This document shows positions 8,319 through 17,440 of a stretch of DNA of 64,000 nt, one piece after another. The stretch is taken from positions 1 to 64,000 of the forward strand of contig CALRPU020000017.1 of assembly GCA_943370175.1 (NCBI GenBank). The letters run 5' to 3'. The notes under the pieces are model-generated. The model made no database searches and was not told the DNA's origin. It worked only from the letters and a program-made list of their open reading frames with translations. A program made the position numbers and the translations under genes. This DNA is from Ideonella_A intermedia_A. Its GTDB lineage: Bacteria > Pseudomonadota > Gammaproteobacteria > Burkholderiales > Burkholderiaceae_C. How positions within the stretch are numbered: the stretch's first letter is position 1; every line of letters starts with the position of its first letter.

Positions 8319-10040
8319 ATGGACACGCTGACCGAAGACTCCAAGGCAAGCCTGTCTGGTGCTGCCCGCATCCTCGTGAACGCGGGAAAGATCACGTCCC
8401 GGGTCGCCGATGACCTGGTGAAGCAAGCCAAGGAGAAGCGGACGAGCTTCGTGGGCGCCGCCGTCACGGCGGGCGCGATCAATTCAAGCGAGTTGGCCCA
8501 CACGCTGTCGATGGCGCTGGCCCTGCCACTGCTCGACCTGGCCACGATCACGGCAGAGCGCCTGCCTCGCAACCTGATCGACAACCGGATGGCCCAGCAG
8601 TACCACGTGGTCGTGCTGGGCAAGCGCGGCAACCGCCTGTTCATCGGCGGATCCGACCCGACCGACCAGGAAGCCGCCGAGCGGATCAAGTTCGCGACGC
8701 AGCTGTCGCCGGAATGGGTGATTGTCGAGTTCGACAAGCTCAACAAGCTGCTGGAAGTCAACGGCGCCAGCGCGGCAGAGGCTCTCGACAACCTCACGTC
8801 AGGGGACTTCGAGTTCGACGTCACGGACGACGTCACGAGCGCGGCCGCCGAGGCCGCCGAAGTCGCCTCCGACGTCGAAGATGCGCCGGTCGTCCGCTTC
8901 CTCCAGAAAATGCTGATTGACGCCATCAACGCGCGCGCATCGGACCTGCATTTCGAGCCCTACGAGCACCACTACCGGGTGAGGTTCCGCATCGACGGCG
9001 AACTTCGGGAGATCACCCAGCCGCCAGTGGCCATCAAGGACAAGCTCGCCTCGCGGATCAAGGTCATCTCCCGGCTCGACATTTCGGAAAAGCGCGTGCC
9101 CCAGGACGGCCGCATGAAGTTGAAGTTCGGCAGCAAGGCGATCGACTTCCGGGTCAGCACCCTGCCCACCTTGTTCGGCGAAAAGATCGTCATCCGGATC
9201 CTCGATCCGTCAAGCGCCAAGCTGGGGATCGAGGCGCTCGGTTACGAAAAGATCGAGAAGGAGCGGCTGCTCGCGTGCATCCAACGGCCATACGGGATGA
9301 TCTTGGTCACCGGCCCCACCGGTTCGGGCAAGACGGTGTCGCTGTACACCTGCCTGAACATCCTCAATCAACCCGGCGTGAACATCGCCACGGTTGAGGA
9401 CCCGGCGGAAATCAACCTGCCAGGCATCAACCAAGTCAATGTGAACGACAAGGCGGGGCTGACCTTCGCGGCCGCACTCAAATCCTTTCTTCGGCAGGAC
9501 CCCGACATCATCATGGTCGGCGAAATACGAGACCTTGAGACGGCCGACATCGCGATCAAGGCGGCGCAAACCGGCCACCTCGTGATGTCGACCCTGCACA
9601 CCAACGACGCGCCGACGACCCTGACGCGGCTGCTCAACATGGGGGTGGCACCGTTCAACATTGCGTCGAGTGTGCTGCTGATCACGGCTCAGCGGTTGGC
9701 ACGCAAGCTGTGCGAGAACTGCAAGGCGCAGGCCGATTACCCGCGCGAGGCGATGTTGAAGGCCGGATTCCACGAGGAAGACCTTGACGGCAGCTGGCGG
9801 CCCTACCGCGCGGTGGGGTGCAGCGCCTGCAGCAATGGCTACAAAGGCCGGGTCGGCATCTATCAAGTGATGCCGATAACGGACGAAATACAAACCATCA
9901 TCCTCTCTGAGGGGACGGCGATGGACATTGCTGCGCAGGCGCAGCGCGAAGGCGTACGCGATCTGCGGCAGTCCGGCCTGGTGAAGGTCAAGCTGGGGGT
10001 CACCACGCTGGAAGAGGTGATCTCCGTGACGAACGAGTAA
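8319..10040 (+). CDS. pilB: Type IV pilus extension ATPase PilB
   Basis: 573 residues from ATG 8319; upstream in-frame starts at 8265 and 8172 would add 18 or 49 poorly conserved residues. N-terminal MshEN-like region at about 10-150. The ATPase domain has Walker A GPTGSGKTVSLY, the Asp box, Walker B DPDIIMVGEIRD and the His box STLHTNDAPTTLTRL. The C-terminal tetracysteine zinc site is CENCK...CSACSNGYKGR. PilB powers pilin polymerisation at the inner membrane. It is followed by pilC and pilD, the usual order. Confidence 0.96.
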   Translation: MDTLTEDSKASLSGAARILVNAGKITSRVADDLVKQAKEKRTSFVGAAVTAGAINSSELAHTLSMALALPLLDLATITAERLPRNLIDNRMAQQYHVVVLGKRGNRLFIGGSDPTDQEAAERIKFATQLSPEWVIVEFDKLNKLLEVNGASAAEALDNLTSGDFEFDVTDDVTSAAAEAAEVASDVEDAPVVRFLQKMLIDAINARASDLHFEPYEHHYRVRFRIDGELREITQPPVAIKDKLASRIKVISRLDISEKRVPQDGRMKLKFGSKAIDFRVSTLPTLFGEKIVIRILDPSSAKLGIEALGYEKIEKERLLACIQRPYGMILVTGPTGSGKTVSLYTCLNILNQPGVNIATVEDPAEINLPGINQVNVNDKAGLTFAAALKSFLRQDPDIIMVGEIRDLETADIAIKAAQTGHLVMSTLHTNDAPTTLTRLLNMGVAPFNIASSVLLITAQRLARKLCENCKAQADYPREAMLKAGFHEEDLDGSWRPYRAVGCSACSNGYKGRVGIYQVMPITDEIQTIILSEGTAMDIAAQAQREGVRDLRQSGLVKVKLGVTTLEEVISVTNE

Positions 10041-10047
10041 GCACTCC

Positions 10048-10075
10048 CCCGTTCGTGGCCTGAATCCACCACGGG
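10048..10075 (+). repeat. Imperfect hairpin between pilB and pilC
   Basis: CCCGT..GTGG (10048-10058) can pair with CCAC.ACGGG (10066-10075), leaving a 7-nt loop and internal mismatches. It lies 8 nt after the pilB stop and has no T tract. It may protect mRNA ends or tune pilC expression; that is inference. Confidence 0.3.
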
Positions 10076-10167
10076 CGCAAGCGGGATTGGCCCGACAATG
10101 CGTCATCGCAGCCCCAGTTGGTCTCGGCTGGGCATGGCTCCATGAAAGCACACTGACAGACACGACC

Positions 10168-11388
10168 ATGGCGACAGCAGCGGCCGCACGCAACCTCAAG
10201 GAAATCGTCTTCGAGTGGGAAGGCAAGGACAAGAACGGCAAAGTCGTTCGTGGGGAAATGCGCGCCGGCGGTGAGGCAGTCGTCAGCGCCAGCCTGCGCC
10301 GCCAGGGCATCCTGGTCACAAAAATGAAGAAGCGCCGGCTCAGCGGCGGGCGGTCCATCACGCAAAAGGACATCGCCATCTTCACGCGCCAGCTTTCCAC
10401 CATGATGCGCGCCGGTGTGCCATTGATTCAGTCCTTCGACATCGTGGGCCGTGGCAGCACCAACCCCAAGCTGACCCGCTTGCTCAACGACATTCGCAGT
10501 GACGTGGAAACCGGCACCAGCTTGTCGGCGGCGTTCCGCAAGCACCCCCTGTATTTCGATGCGCTGTACTGCAACCTTGTCGAAGCGGGCGAAGCGGGCG
10601 GCATCCTGGAAACCCTGTTGGATCGCCTGGCGATCTATCAGGAAAAGACCATGGCGATCAAGAACAAGATCCGCTCGGCCCTGGTCTACCCGATCGCGGT
10701 GCTGGTGGTGGCGTTCGTCGTGCTGGCGGTGATCATGATCTTCGTCATTCCGGCCTTCAAGGACGTGTTCTCGTCCTTCGGTGCCGATCTGCCGGCCCCG
10801 ACGCTGGTCGTGATTGCGATGTCCGAGTTTTTTGTTGCCTATTGGTGGGCGATCTTCGCGGTGATCGGTGGCGGCACCTACTTCTTCATCCAGTCCTGGA
10901 AGCGGTCGGAGAAGATGCAGAAGGCCATGGACCGCATGCTGCTGCGGGTGCCCGTGTTCGGTCCGCTGGTCAACAAATCGGCCGTTGCGCGCTGGACCCG
11001 CACCCTGTCCACCATGTTCGCCGCAGGCGTCCCCCTGGTGGAGGCGCTGGATTCGGTGGGCGGCGCCTCGGGCAACGCCGTGTTCGCTGAAGCCACCGAG
11101 CGCATCCAGCGCGACGTCTCGACCGGTGCCGCGCTGACCACGTCCATGCAGACCACGGGCGTCTTCCCGAACATGGTGCTGCAGATGTGTGCGATCGGCG
11201 AGGAGTCGGGCGCGCTTGACCAGATGCTGGGCAAGGCCGCCGAGTTCTACGAGGACGAAGTCGACGAGGCGGTGAAGGGCCTGTCCAGCCTGATGGAGCC
11301 CTTCATCATCGTGATCCTCGGCACGCTGATCGGTGGCATCGTGATCGCGATGTACCTGCCGATCTTCAAGTTGGGCCAAGTGGTTTGA
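10168..11388 (+). CDS. pilC: Type IV pilus inner-membrane platform protein PilC
   Basis: 406 residues of the GspF/PilC family. Two repeated GspF domains are visible: FTRQLSTMMRAGVPLIQSFD near residue 70 and WTRTLSTMFAAGVPLVEALD near 275. Membrane segments follow ALVYPIAVLVVAFVVLAVIM and at PFIIVILGTLIGGIVIAMYL. The ATG 10168 start gives the N-terminal FEWEGKDKNGKVVRGEM typical of PilC. Its stop overlaps the pilD start (TGATG). Confidence 0.95.
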   Translation: MATAAAARNLKEIVFEWEGKDKNGKVVRGEMRAGGEAVVSASLRRQGILVTKMKKRRLSGGRSITQKDIAIFTRQLSTMMRAGVPLIQSFDIVGRGSTNPKLTRLLNDIRSDVETGTSLSAAFRKHPLYFDALYCNLVEAGEAGGILETLLDRLAIYQEKTMAIKNKIRSALVYPIAVLVVAFVVLAVIMIFVIPAFKDVFSSFGADLPAPTLVVIAMSEFFVAYWWAIFAVIGGGTYFFIQSWKRSEKMQKAMDRMLLRVPVFGPLVNKSAVARWTRTLSTMFAAGVPLVEALDSVGGASGNAVFAEATERIQRDVSTGAALTTSMQTTGVFPNMVLQMCAIGEESGALDQMLGKAAEFYEDEVDEAVKGLSSLMEPFIIVILGTLIGGIVIAMYLPIFKLGQVV

Positions 11389-12260
11389 TGCCGCTGGAGT
11401 GGCTGAGCGCGCCGCCGGCGTGGTGGTTCTCGCCCTGGGTGCTGGGCCTGATCGGACTTTGCATCGGCAGCTTCCTGAACGTGGTGATCCACCGGCTTCC
11501 GCTGATGATGGAACACCAATGGCAGCGCGACAGCGCCGAGATGCTCGGCGTCGCGATACCTCAGGGGCACGCCGGTGAAGGGCTGGGCATCGCCACACCG
11601 CGGTCGCGGTGTCCGTCGTGTGGGCACCAAATCCGGTGGCACGAAAACCTGCCCGTGATCAGCTACGCGCTCTTGCGCGGACGGTGCTCGGCATGCGGCA
11701 CGCGAATTTCGCTGCGTTACCCGTCGATCGAACTGGGCTGCGGAATCTTGTTCGCCGCCACGGCCGCCCATGTCGGGCCTCAACCCCAGGCGCTGTTGTG
11801 GTGCGGATTCATGGCGGCGCTGGTGGCGCTCGCCGGCATCGACTGGGACACCACCTTGCTGCCAGACAGCATCAACCAGCCGCTGCTCTGGGCAGGACTG
11901 GTCGCGGCCGCGGTCGGTTGGACGGTGCCGTTGAGCCAGGCCCTGTGGGGCGCGGTGGTGGGCTATTTGTCCCTGTGGTCGGTGTATTGGCTGTTCAAAC
12001 TGGTCACCGGCAAGGAAGGCATGGGCCAGGGTGACTTCAAGTTGCTGGCGGCCTTGGGCGCCTGGCTCGGCGCGGGCATGGTTCTGCCGGTCGTGCTGGC
12101 GGCATCGCTGATCGGCGCCATCGTCGGCCTGGTCATGAAAATGACCGGGTCTCTGCGCGAAGGCCGTTACGTGCCGTTCGGGCCTTTCCTGGCAGGCGCC
12201 GGCATGGCGGTCTTCCTGACCGGACCGGAACAGGTGCTGACGCTGCTCGGCTGGCGTTGA
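11388..12260 (+). CDS. pilD: Prepilin peptidase / N-methyltransferase PilD
   Basis: 290 residues; a bifunctional membrane aspartic protease that cleaves type IV prepilin leaders and methylates the new N-terminus. The cytoplasmic zinc-binding loop has two CxxC pairs (RCPSCGHQ and RCSACGTR). Catalytic aspartates lie in GIDWDTTLLPD and in the GxGDxK motif GMGQGDFKLLAALG. About eight hydrophobic segments. Start ATG 11388 overlaps the pilC stop; its own stop overlaps coaE in the same way. It should process the minor prepilins at 57.9-61.3 kb. Confidence 0.96.
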   Translation: MPLEWLSAPPAWWFSPWVLGLIGLCIGSFLNVVIHRLPLMMEHQWQRDSAEMLGVAIPQGHAGEGLGIATPRSRCPSCGHQIRWHENLPVISYALLRGRCSACGTRISLRYPSIELGCGILFAATAAHVGPQPQALLWCGFMAALVALAGIDWDTTLLPDSINQPLLWAGLVAAAVGWTVPLSQALWGAVVGYLSLWSVYWLFKLVTGKEGMGQGDFKLLAALGAWLGAGMVLPVVLAASLIGAIVGLVMKMTGSLREGRYVPFGPFLAGAGMAVFLTGPEQVLTLLGWR

Positions 12261-12892
12261 TGCCGTCGCACCACCAGCCCATGGTGCCTCGCCCGCCCGT
12301 GCGCTTGGGCCTGACGGGCGGCATCGGCAGCGGCAAAAGCACCGTGGCGAGCATGTTGCGTGCGCTGGGCGCCACCGTGGTCGACACGGACGCCATCTCT
12401 CGCGCGCTGACCGCGGCTGGCGGGGCCGCCATCCCGATGCTGCGCGAGGCCTTTGGCGCCGCGTTCATCGACGACGCTGGCGCCTTGGACCGTGCGCGCA
12501 TGCGAACGCTCGTTTTTTCGGATGCCTCGGCGCGTGGCCGGCTGGAAGCCATCCTTCACCCGCTGATCCGAACCGAAACCCAGCGCCAGGCCCATGTCGG
12601 CCACACACCGATGGTCGTGTTCGATGTGCCGCTGCTGGTGGAATCGGCGCGGTGGCGCGACCAGGTCGACCGAGTCTGTGTGGTGGATTGCAGCGAAGCG
12701 ACCCAGGTCCGTCGCGTCATCGCGCGATCGGGCTGGACCGACGACAGCGTGCGGGCGGTCATCGAGGGACAGGCCACCCGCCAAGCGCGCCGTGCTGCGG
12801 CCGATGCCGTGATCCACAACGACGGTCTGAGCTTGGCCGACCTCGAGGCCGAGACAGCGATGCTCTGGCGGTGGTGCCTGCGTGCGTGCTGA
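12260..12892 (+). CDS. coaE: Dephospho-CoA kinase
   Basis: About 210 residues; last step of coenzyme A synthesis (3'-phosphorylation). P-loop LTGGIGSGKSTVASML near residue 18, DTDAISRALT, and the lid with VFDVPLLVES. Linkage of coaE to pilD is common in proteobacteria. ATG 12260 overlaps the pilD stop (TGATG); TTG 12257 and ATG 12281 are alternative starts. Confidence 0.95.
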   Translation: MPSHHQPMVPRPPVRLGLTGGIGSGKSTVASMLRALGATVVDTDAISRALTAAGGAAIPMLREAFGAAFIDDAGALDRARMRTLVFSDASARGRLEAILHPLIRTETQRQAHVGHTPMVVFDVPLLVESARWRDQVDRVCVVDCSEATQVRRVIARSGWTDDSVRAVIEGQATRQARRAAADAVIHNDGLSLADLEAETAMLWRWCLRAC

Positions 12893-12999
12893 GGCCCGGT
12901 ACCATCGCGGCCGGTCATGCGCCAGCACACGAAAGCGTGTGGAACAATCCCCGCTTGCGGGCGGCCGACGCCCGCTGAGACCTGCGAGGAACAGCCGCC

Positions 13000-13755
13000 T
13001 TGGTTCGCTACGAATACCCGTTCAACGAAAGCATCCGCACGATGCTCAGGGTGGAGCACCTGTTCGACCGGCTGGGCCAGTTGATCCCGCGCGAGGCCGC
13101 TGTTGATCACCACTTTGCGCTGGTCACGCTGTTTGAGATCATGGACGTGGCGTCACGGGCCGACCTCAAGTCGGACGTCCTGAAGGAGCTGGAGCGCTAC
13201 CGGATGCAGCTCAATGGCTACCGCGGCAACCCATCGATCTCCGAAGAAACGCTCGATGCGATCATCGGTCGGCTCGACCATGCCCACGACGGGCTCAACC
13301 AGGCGGCCGGCAAAGCGGGACAAGCGCTGACGACCAATGAATGGCTGATGAGCATCCGCAGCCGGGTGAGCATCCCCGGTGGCACGTGTGAGTTCGACCT
13401 CCCGGCCTACTACGCTTGGCAGCAGTTCGAGGGCGCGCGGCGCCGAGCGGACCTGATGGGCTGGGCTTCGTCCATGATGCCGTTGGCCGAAGCCTTGAGC
13501 CTGCTGCTGGGCTTGGTGCGCGACACCGGCATGCCGCACAAGGTGGTGGCGAGCGCCGGTCATTTTCAGCAGAGCCTGCCAACGGGCCGCAGCTACCACC
13601 TGCTGCGGCTGCGCATCGACGCGGACGCTGGCCTGATTCCGGAAATCACCGTTCACCGGCTGATGGTGTCGGTGCGGTGGATGCGCCAGGACGCCGACGG
13701 GCGGCTGAAGCCCGCTGCTGCGGACACGCCCTTCGAGCTGAGCTTGTGCAGTTGA
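13000..13755 (+). CDS. zapD: Cell division protein ZapD (TTG start)
   Basis: 251 residues; ZapD bundles FtsZ protofilaments at the division ring. YEYPFNESIRTMLRVEHLFD at the N-terminus and the C-terminal PEITVHRLMVSVRW are typical of the family (formerly DUF1342/YacF). No ATG or GTG gives this N-terminus, so TTG 13000 is the likely start, with GAGGA at 12986-12990 as Shine-Dalgarno. It lies 107 bp after coaE and before yacG, the order of E. coli coaE-zapD-yacG. Confidence 0.93.
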   Translation: MVRYEYPFNESIRTMLRVEHLFDRLGQLIPREAAVDHHFALVTLFEIMDVASRADLKSDVLKELERYRMQLNGYRGNPSISEETLDAIIGRLDHAHDGLNQAAGKAGQALTTNEWLMSIRSRVSIPGGTCEFDLPAYYAWQQFEGARRRADLMGWASSMMPLAEALSLLLGLVRDTGMPHKVVASAGHFQQSLPTGRSYHLLRLRIDADAGLIPEITVHRLMVSVRWMRQDADGRLKPAAADTPFELSLCS

Positions 13756-13820
13756 CTTGACCGTGTTGGCTGCCCAAGTGCTGTGTGCCCCGTTGCCGCC
13801 ACGCCCCACGCTTTGACCCC

Positions 13821-14045
13821 ATGAAACCGTCGACCGTCCGCATCGTTGTCTGCCCCAGCTGCAAGGGCCCGAGCCCCTACGGCCCGGACAACGCCTACCG
13901 CCCGTTCTGCAGCGACCGATGCAAGAACATCGACCTCGGGGCCTGGGCCAATGAAGAGTTCGCCTTGCCCGCCCATCCCGAGGTCGAGGGTGACGACGGC
14001 GTTGCCCATGTCGGGTCCGGGCCGGCCAAGCCACCGTCGCACTGA
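13821..14045 (+). CDS. yacG: DNA gyrase inhibitor YacG (zinc protein)
   Basis: 74 residues. A single zinc site is built from CPSC near residue 11 and CSDRC near residue 31, with PFCSDRCKNIDLGAWANEE matching the family closely. YacG binds GyrB and blocks DNA binding by gyrase in E. coli. The C-terminal tail is variable. Located 65 bp after zapD. Confidence 0.93.
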   Translation: MKPSTVRIVVCPSCKGPSPYGPDNAYRPFCSDRCKNIDLGAWANEEFALPAHPEVEGDDGVAHVGSGPAKPPSH

Positions 14046-14088
14046 ATGACGCCAGCGCTGGTGGGTCGGCGCTGGGTGTCTCGGCGCA

Positions 14089-14862
14089 TCACTGCTCCGC
14101 GAACGCGCGCTCGATGACGAAGTGACCTGGGGTGGAGGTGTTGCCCTCGTCAAAGCCACGGGCTTCCAGCAGCACCTTGAGGTCGCGCAACATGCCGGGG
14201 CTGCCGCAGATCATCACGCGGTCGACGGCGGGGTCGATGGCGGGCACGCCGAGGTCGGTGAACAACTTGCCAGACGCCATCAGCGTGGTGATGCGGCCGG
14301 TGTTGCGGTATGCCTCGCGGGTGACCGTCGGGTAGTAAAGCAATTGGTCGCGGACCATGTCCCCCAGTAGCTCGTGGGCGGGGAGCTCGGTGGTCAGCAG
14401 GTCGTGGTAGGCCAATTCGTTGGCTTCCCGCACGCCATGCACCAGCACCACCTGCTCGAACTTCTCGTAGGTCTCCGGGTCGCGGATGATGCTCATGAAG
14501 GGCGCCAGGCCGGTGCCGGTCGACAGCAGGTACAGGCGCTTGCCGGGCAACAGGTAGTCGATCACCAAGGTGCCGGTGGGTTTGCGGCCGACGATGATGG
14601 TGTCGCCCACCTGAATGTGCTGCAGGCGCGAGGTCAGCGGGCCGTCGGGCACCTTGATGCTCAAGAACTCCAGGTGCTCTTCGTAGTTGGCGCTGACGAT
14701 GCTGTAGGCGCGCAGCAGGGGCTTGTTGTTCACCTTCAGGCCGATCATCGTGAAATGGCCGTTGAGGAACCGCAGCGATTGGTCACGCGTGGTCGTGAAG
14801 CTGAACAACTTGTCCGTCCAGTGGTGGACGCTCAGGACCTGTTCCTCGTTGAATGCGCTCAT
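14089..14862 (-). CDS. fpr: Ferredoxin/flavodoxin-NADP+ reductase
   Basis: 257 residues. The FAD domain has RAYSIVSANYEEHLEF (RxYS motif), and the NADP domain has LLSTGTGLAPFMSIIRDPE and MICGSPGMLRDL. The C-terminal EGNTSTPGHFVIERAFAE is the hallmark of subclass I bacterial FPRs. It moves electrons between NADPH and ferredoxin or flavodoxin and is often induced by oxidative stress. A 31-bp dyad lies about 55 bp upstream. Convergent with yacG. Confidence 0.95.
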   Translation of the reverse strand: MSAFNEEQVLSVHHWTDKLFSFTTTRDQSLRFLNGHFTMIGLKVNNKPLLRAYSIVSANYEEHLEFLSIKVPDGPLTSRLQHIQVGDTIIVGRKPTGTLVIDYLLPGKRLYLLSTGTGLAPFMSIIRDPETYEKFEQVVLVHGVREANELAYHDLLTTELPAHELLGDMVRDQLLYYPTVTREAYRNTGRITTLMASGKLFTDLGVPAIDPAVDRVMICGSPGMLRDLKVLLEARGFDEGNTSTPGHFVIERAFAEQ

Positions 14863-14915
14863 GGTGTCAAAATTCTGGATGCTTTGAGGTCAACCGCGGA
14901 TGATGCCATCCACGG

Positions 14916-14946
14916 GGACAAACCAGAAGTTCTGAAAAGTTAGTCC
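14916..14946. promoter_or_regulatory. 31-bp nested dyad upstream of fpr / downstream of sedolisin gene
   Basis: The centre CAGAAGTTCTG (14924-14934) is a perfect 11-bp palindrome. Outer arms GGACAAAC (14916-14923) and GTTAGTCC (14939-14946) match at 7 of 8 positions. Its place suits either an fpr operator or a termination/processing hairpin for the upstream gene; no T tract follows. Confidence 0.45.
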
Positions 14947-14989
14947 CTTATGCGCATTTGAGTCTTTGTGATCGCTCGCCGCATCGCAT

Positions 14990-17362
14990 TCACTTGGCCG
15001 TGATCGTGATGGGCACGGACACGGTCGCACTGCGGCCAAGGGAATCGGTCGCCTGCACCTTCAGTACGTAGTTGCCCGTCACCGGCGCAGCCCAGCTCAG
15101 GTTGAACTGCAGGCCGCTGACGGCAAACATCACGCCCATCGGGATGCCAGAGATCGCCACGGACACCCCCGCGGCGCCTGGGGCGGTGATCGAAATGGTT
15201 CCCTTGAGGGGCTGGCCCGCGACGCCGCTCAGCGCAGGAGCGGTGATCACGAGGCCGTTGCTGGTCGTGGCCGCCGTGACCGTGACCGTGGCAATTGCTT
15301 GACCCTTCAGGCCCGTCTTGGTGTCGGTGGCGATGACCGTGACCCGGTACGTCCCAGCCACCGCCTTCGGCCAGCTCACCACGCCGGTGCTGGCCACCAC
15401 CATGCCTGCCGGTGCGCCGCTGAGGCTGTAGGCAACCGGGTTGGCCGAGGTCAGCGGCAAGCTGAAGCTCAGTGCGCTGCCGGCCACACCGGAGAACGAC
15501 GCCGCGGTCAAGACCGGCGCCTTCGGGGCGGCGATGGTGACGGTGTAGGCGGCTTGCCCCGCCAAGCCGGTCGTGGCGTCACGGGCGGTGACGGTCACCG
15601 CGTAGGTGCCTGCCACCGGCGTCGGCCAGGACACGGCGCCGGCGGCGTTGATCGTCATGCCCGACGGTGCACCCGTCAGGGCATAGGTCACCGCGTTCGG
15701 GGCAGTGACGGACACCGTGAAGGACAAAGCGGTGCCCACCGTGCCGACGATGCTGGCCGGGGTGACCACCGGCGGCGTGGCCGCGACCACCGCGCTGCCC
15801 AGCGCGGTCAGCAACTTGGAAACCTGGGGCGTTCCGAGGCCTGTGGGGGCGTCGTGGCCGACTTTCGCCGAGCAGGCGGCACAGGTGCCATGGTTGCCCG
15901 ACGTGATGTCGAGAAAGCTGGCCGCGTACGTGCCCGGCACCGCGGCCACCTGCCCGTACAACAGCGCATGCGGCGCGCCGAGGACGGCCTTGGCGGACTG
16001 CGCGCGAAGGGCGTTGGCCACCGCCAACACGCCGGCCCATTGCGGCGTGGACAAGCTGGTGCCGCCAGCGCTGATCCAGCTGACGGTGCTGCTCCCGGGG
16101 GTCTGCACCGCAACGTACTGCCCGGTGGATGGGTTGGCATTGAAGGCCACGTCCGCCACCGTGCGGCGCAACGGGTTGCCCATGCCGGGCACGGCGGCGG
16201 TCTGGTACGAGGGCACCGCGGTGTAGGCGCTGACCCCACCACCCGTGCCCGACCAGGCCTGCTCAGCGCGTGCGCCCGTGCCGCTGTAGGTCAGCGTCGT
16301 GCCCCCCACCGCCAGCACGCGGGTGGACACCGAGGGCCAAGACACCGAGGCGCCGGAATCCCCTGTGGCGGCGAGGTAGCTCATGCCTGCGCCGGTGAAT
16401 GCCGAATCCACCTGGGCGGTGTAGGTGCCTTCGGTGGCGCCGAAGCTCATCGAGACGACGCCGGGGCCCATCGCATTGGCCAATTTGATGCCACCGAGCA
16501 GGCTGTTCAATGACGCATCGGGTGACTCGATCAAGACAATGCGAGCCAGCGGCGCGGTGGCGTGGGCCCACTGCACGTCGAGCGCGATTTCAGTCGCCCA
16601 CCCGGCGTTGTAGGCTGGTGCCGCGGTGGTCATCGTGCCGGCGGCCGTGTTGTAGACCACCGACAACTCGCAGGCGGCGCCGGCAGGCTTGGGCAGCGGC
16701 AGGGCCGTCGCCACCGAGATGGCCTTGGTGGCGCAGGTCGGCAGGCCGAACTTGGCGTTGAACGCCGACAGCTCCGCCGCGACGTTCGGGTTGTGGAAGG
16801 CGTTGACGATGTAGATGGTCTGGCCCGCGCCCAGCTGGGCGGCCTGGGCCGCGGTCAGGCTGGTGCCAGCGGGCGGCAGGGCCGGCAGACCGTAAGCGGC
16901 GCGGATCTGGGCAGGCGAGTAGGTCGCGACGACGCTGCCCCCGGCCAACGCCGTGGCCCGGTCTTCGGCGCCCGCCAGGATGCGGCTGCGCGACGCCGCC
17001 TCGATCGTTTGCGCGGTGAGCCGCTGCGTCGACATGCCGGCCAACTCGGCCGGAACCTGCTGAACGCGCGGGCCGGAGGTCACCGATGCCGCCGGATCGA
17101 CGGCGTCTCGGTCGTCGGGCGGCGCGAGCAACACCGGTGCCACATGGAAGCTGGGTTGCGCCACCAGCGCCGCGGCCGACTCGGGCAAGGCGCCCGACTC
17201 GAGGGTCAGCACGGTGGTGCCACTGGCCAGGGGGGACGCCGCCGGCGGCGTGTCGGTCGACTGCGACGCGCCACCGCCGCACGCGGTCAACGCGGCGGCG
17301 AAGCAGGCGGTGAAGGTCCACCGCACAGCGGCGGTGTGAATGGGATGGGGTGATGCGGTCAT
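14990..17362 (-). CDS. Sedolisin-family (S53) peptidase lipoprotein with three Ig-like repeats
   Basis: 790 residues. The signal peptide ends in a lipobox (ALTAC|GGG), so it is probably a lipoprotein. The S53 catalytic Glu and Asp are in WATEIALDVQWAHA, the oxyanion Asp in AATGDSGA, and the nucleophile Ser in GGTSLSTPQWAG. The calcium-site region is DITSGNHGTC...GLGTP. The catalytic domain begins around YSPAQIRAAYGLP, so only about 150 residues precede it. The C-terminal third holds three Ig-like repeats, each starting with a VVTPASIVGTVGTALSF-type segment. A GEMM-I riboswitch precedes it. ATG 17362 was preferred over 17395 because it starts the signal peptide. Confidence 0.88.
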   Translation of the reverse strand: MTASPHPIHTAAVRWTFTACFAAALTACGGGASQSTDTPPAASPLASGTTVLTLESGALPESAAALVAQPSFHVAPVLLAPPDDRDAVDPAASVTSGPRVQQVPAELAGMSTQRLTAQTIEAASRSRILAGAEDRATALAGGSVVATYSPAQIRAAYGLPALPPAGTSLTAAQAAQLGAGQTIYIVNAFHNPNVAAELSAFNAKFGLPTCATKAISVATALPLPKPAGAACELSVVYNTAAGTMTTAAPAYNAGWATEIALDVQWAHATAPLARIVLIESPDASLNSLLGGIKLANAMGPGVVSMSFGATEGTYTAQVDSAFTGAGMSYLAATGDSGASVSWPSVSTRVLAVGGTTLTYSGTGARAEQAWSGTGGGVSAYTAVPSYQTAAVPGMGNPLRRTVADVAFNANPSTGQYVAVQTPGSSTVSWISAGGTSLSTPQWAGVLAVANALRAQSAKAVLGAPHALLYGQVAAVPGTYAASFLDITSGNHGTCAACSAKVGHDAPTGLGTPQVSKLLTALGSAVVAATPPVVTPASIVGTVGTALSFTVSVTAPNAVTYALTGAPSGMTINAAGAVSWPTPVAGTYAVTVTARDATTGLAGQAAYTVTIAAPKAPVLTAASFSGVAGSALSFSLPLTSANPVAYSLSGAPAGMVVASTGVVSWPKAVAGTYRVTVIATDTKTGLKGQAIATVTVTAATTSNGLVITAPALSGVAGQPLKGTISITAPGAAGVSVAISGIPMGVMFAVSGLQFNLSWAAPVTGNYVLKVQATDSLGRSATVSVPITITAK

Positions 17363-17413
17363 GGCCTCGGTGCTCGTCGGGAGGGTGAGGGCCACGCCAA
17401 GTCAGCAGATGTG

Positions 17414-17435
17414 GTTCGCGCCTCGCGGCTCGAAC
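17414..17435 (-). promoter_or_regulatory. Hairpin between the riboswitch aptamer and the sedolisin start
   Basis: On the minus strand GTTCG-A-GCC-GCGA-GGC-G-CGAAC forms an 8-bp interrupted stem with a GCGA tetraloop, starting 6 nt after the aptamer. There is no T tract, so it is not an ordinary intrinsic terminator. It could belong to a translational or Rho-dependent expression platform. Confidence 0.45.
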
Positions 17436-17440
17436 ACCCA

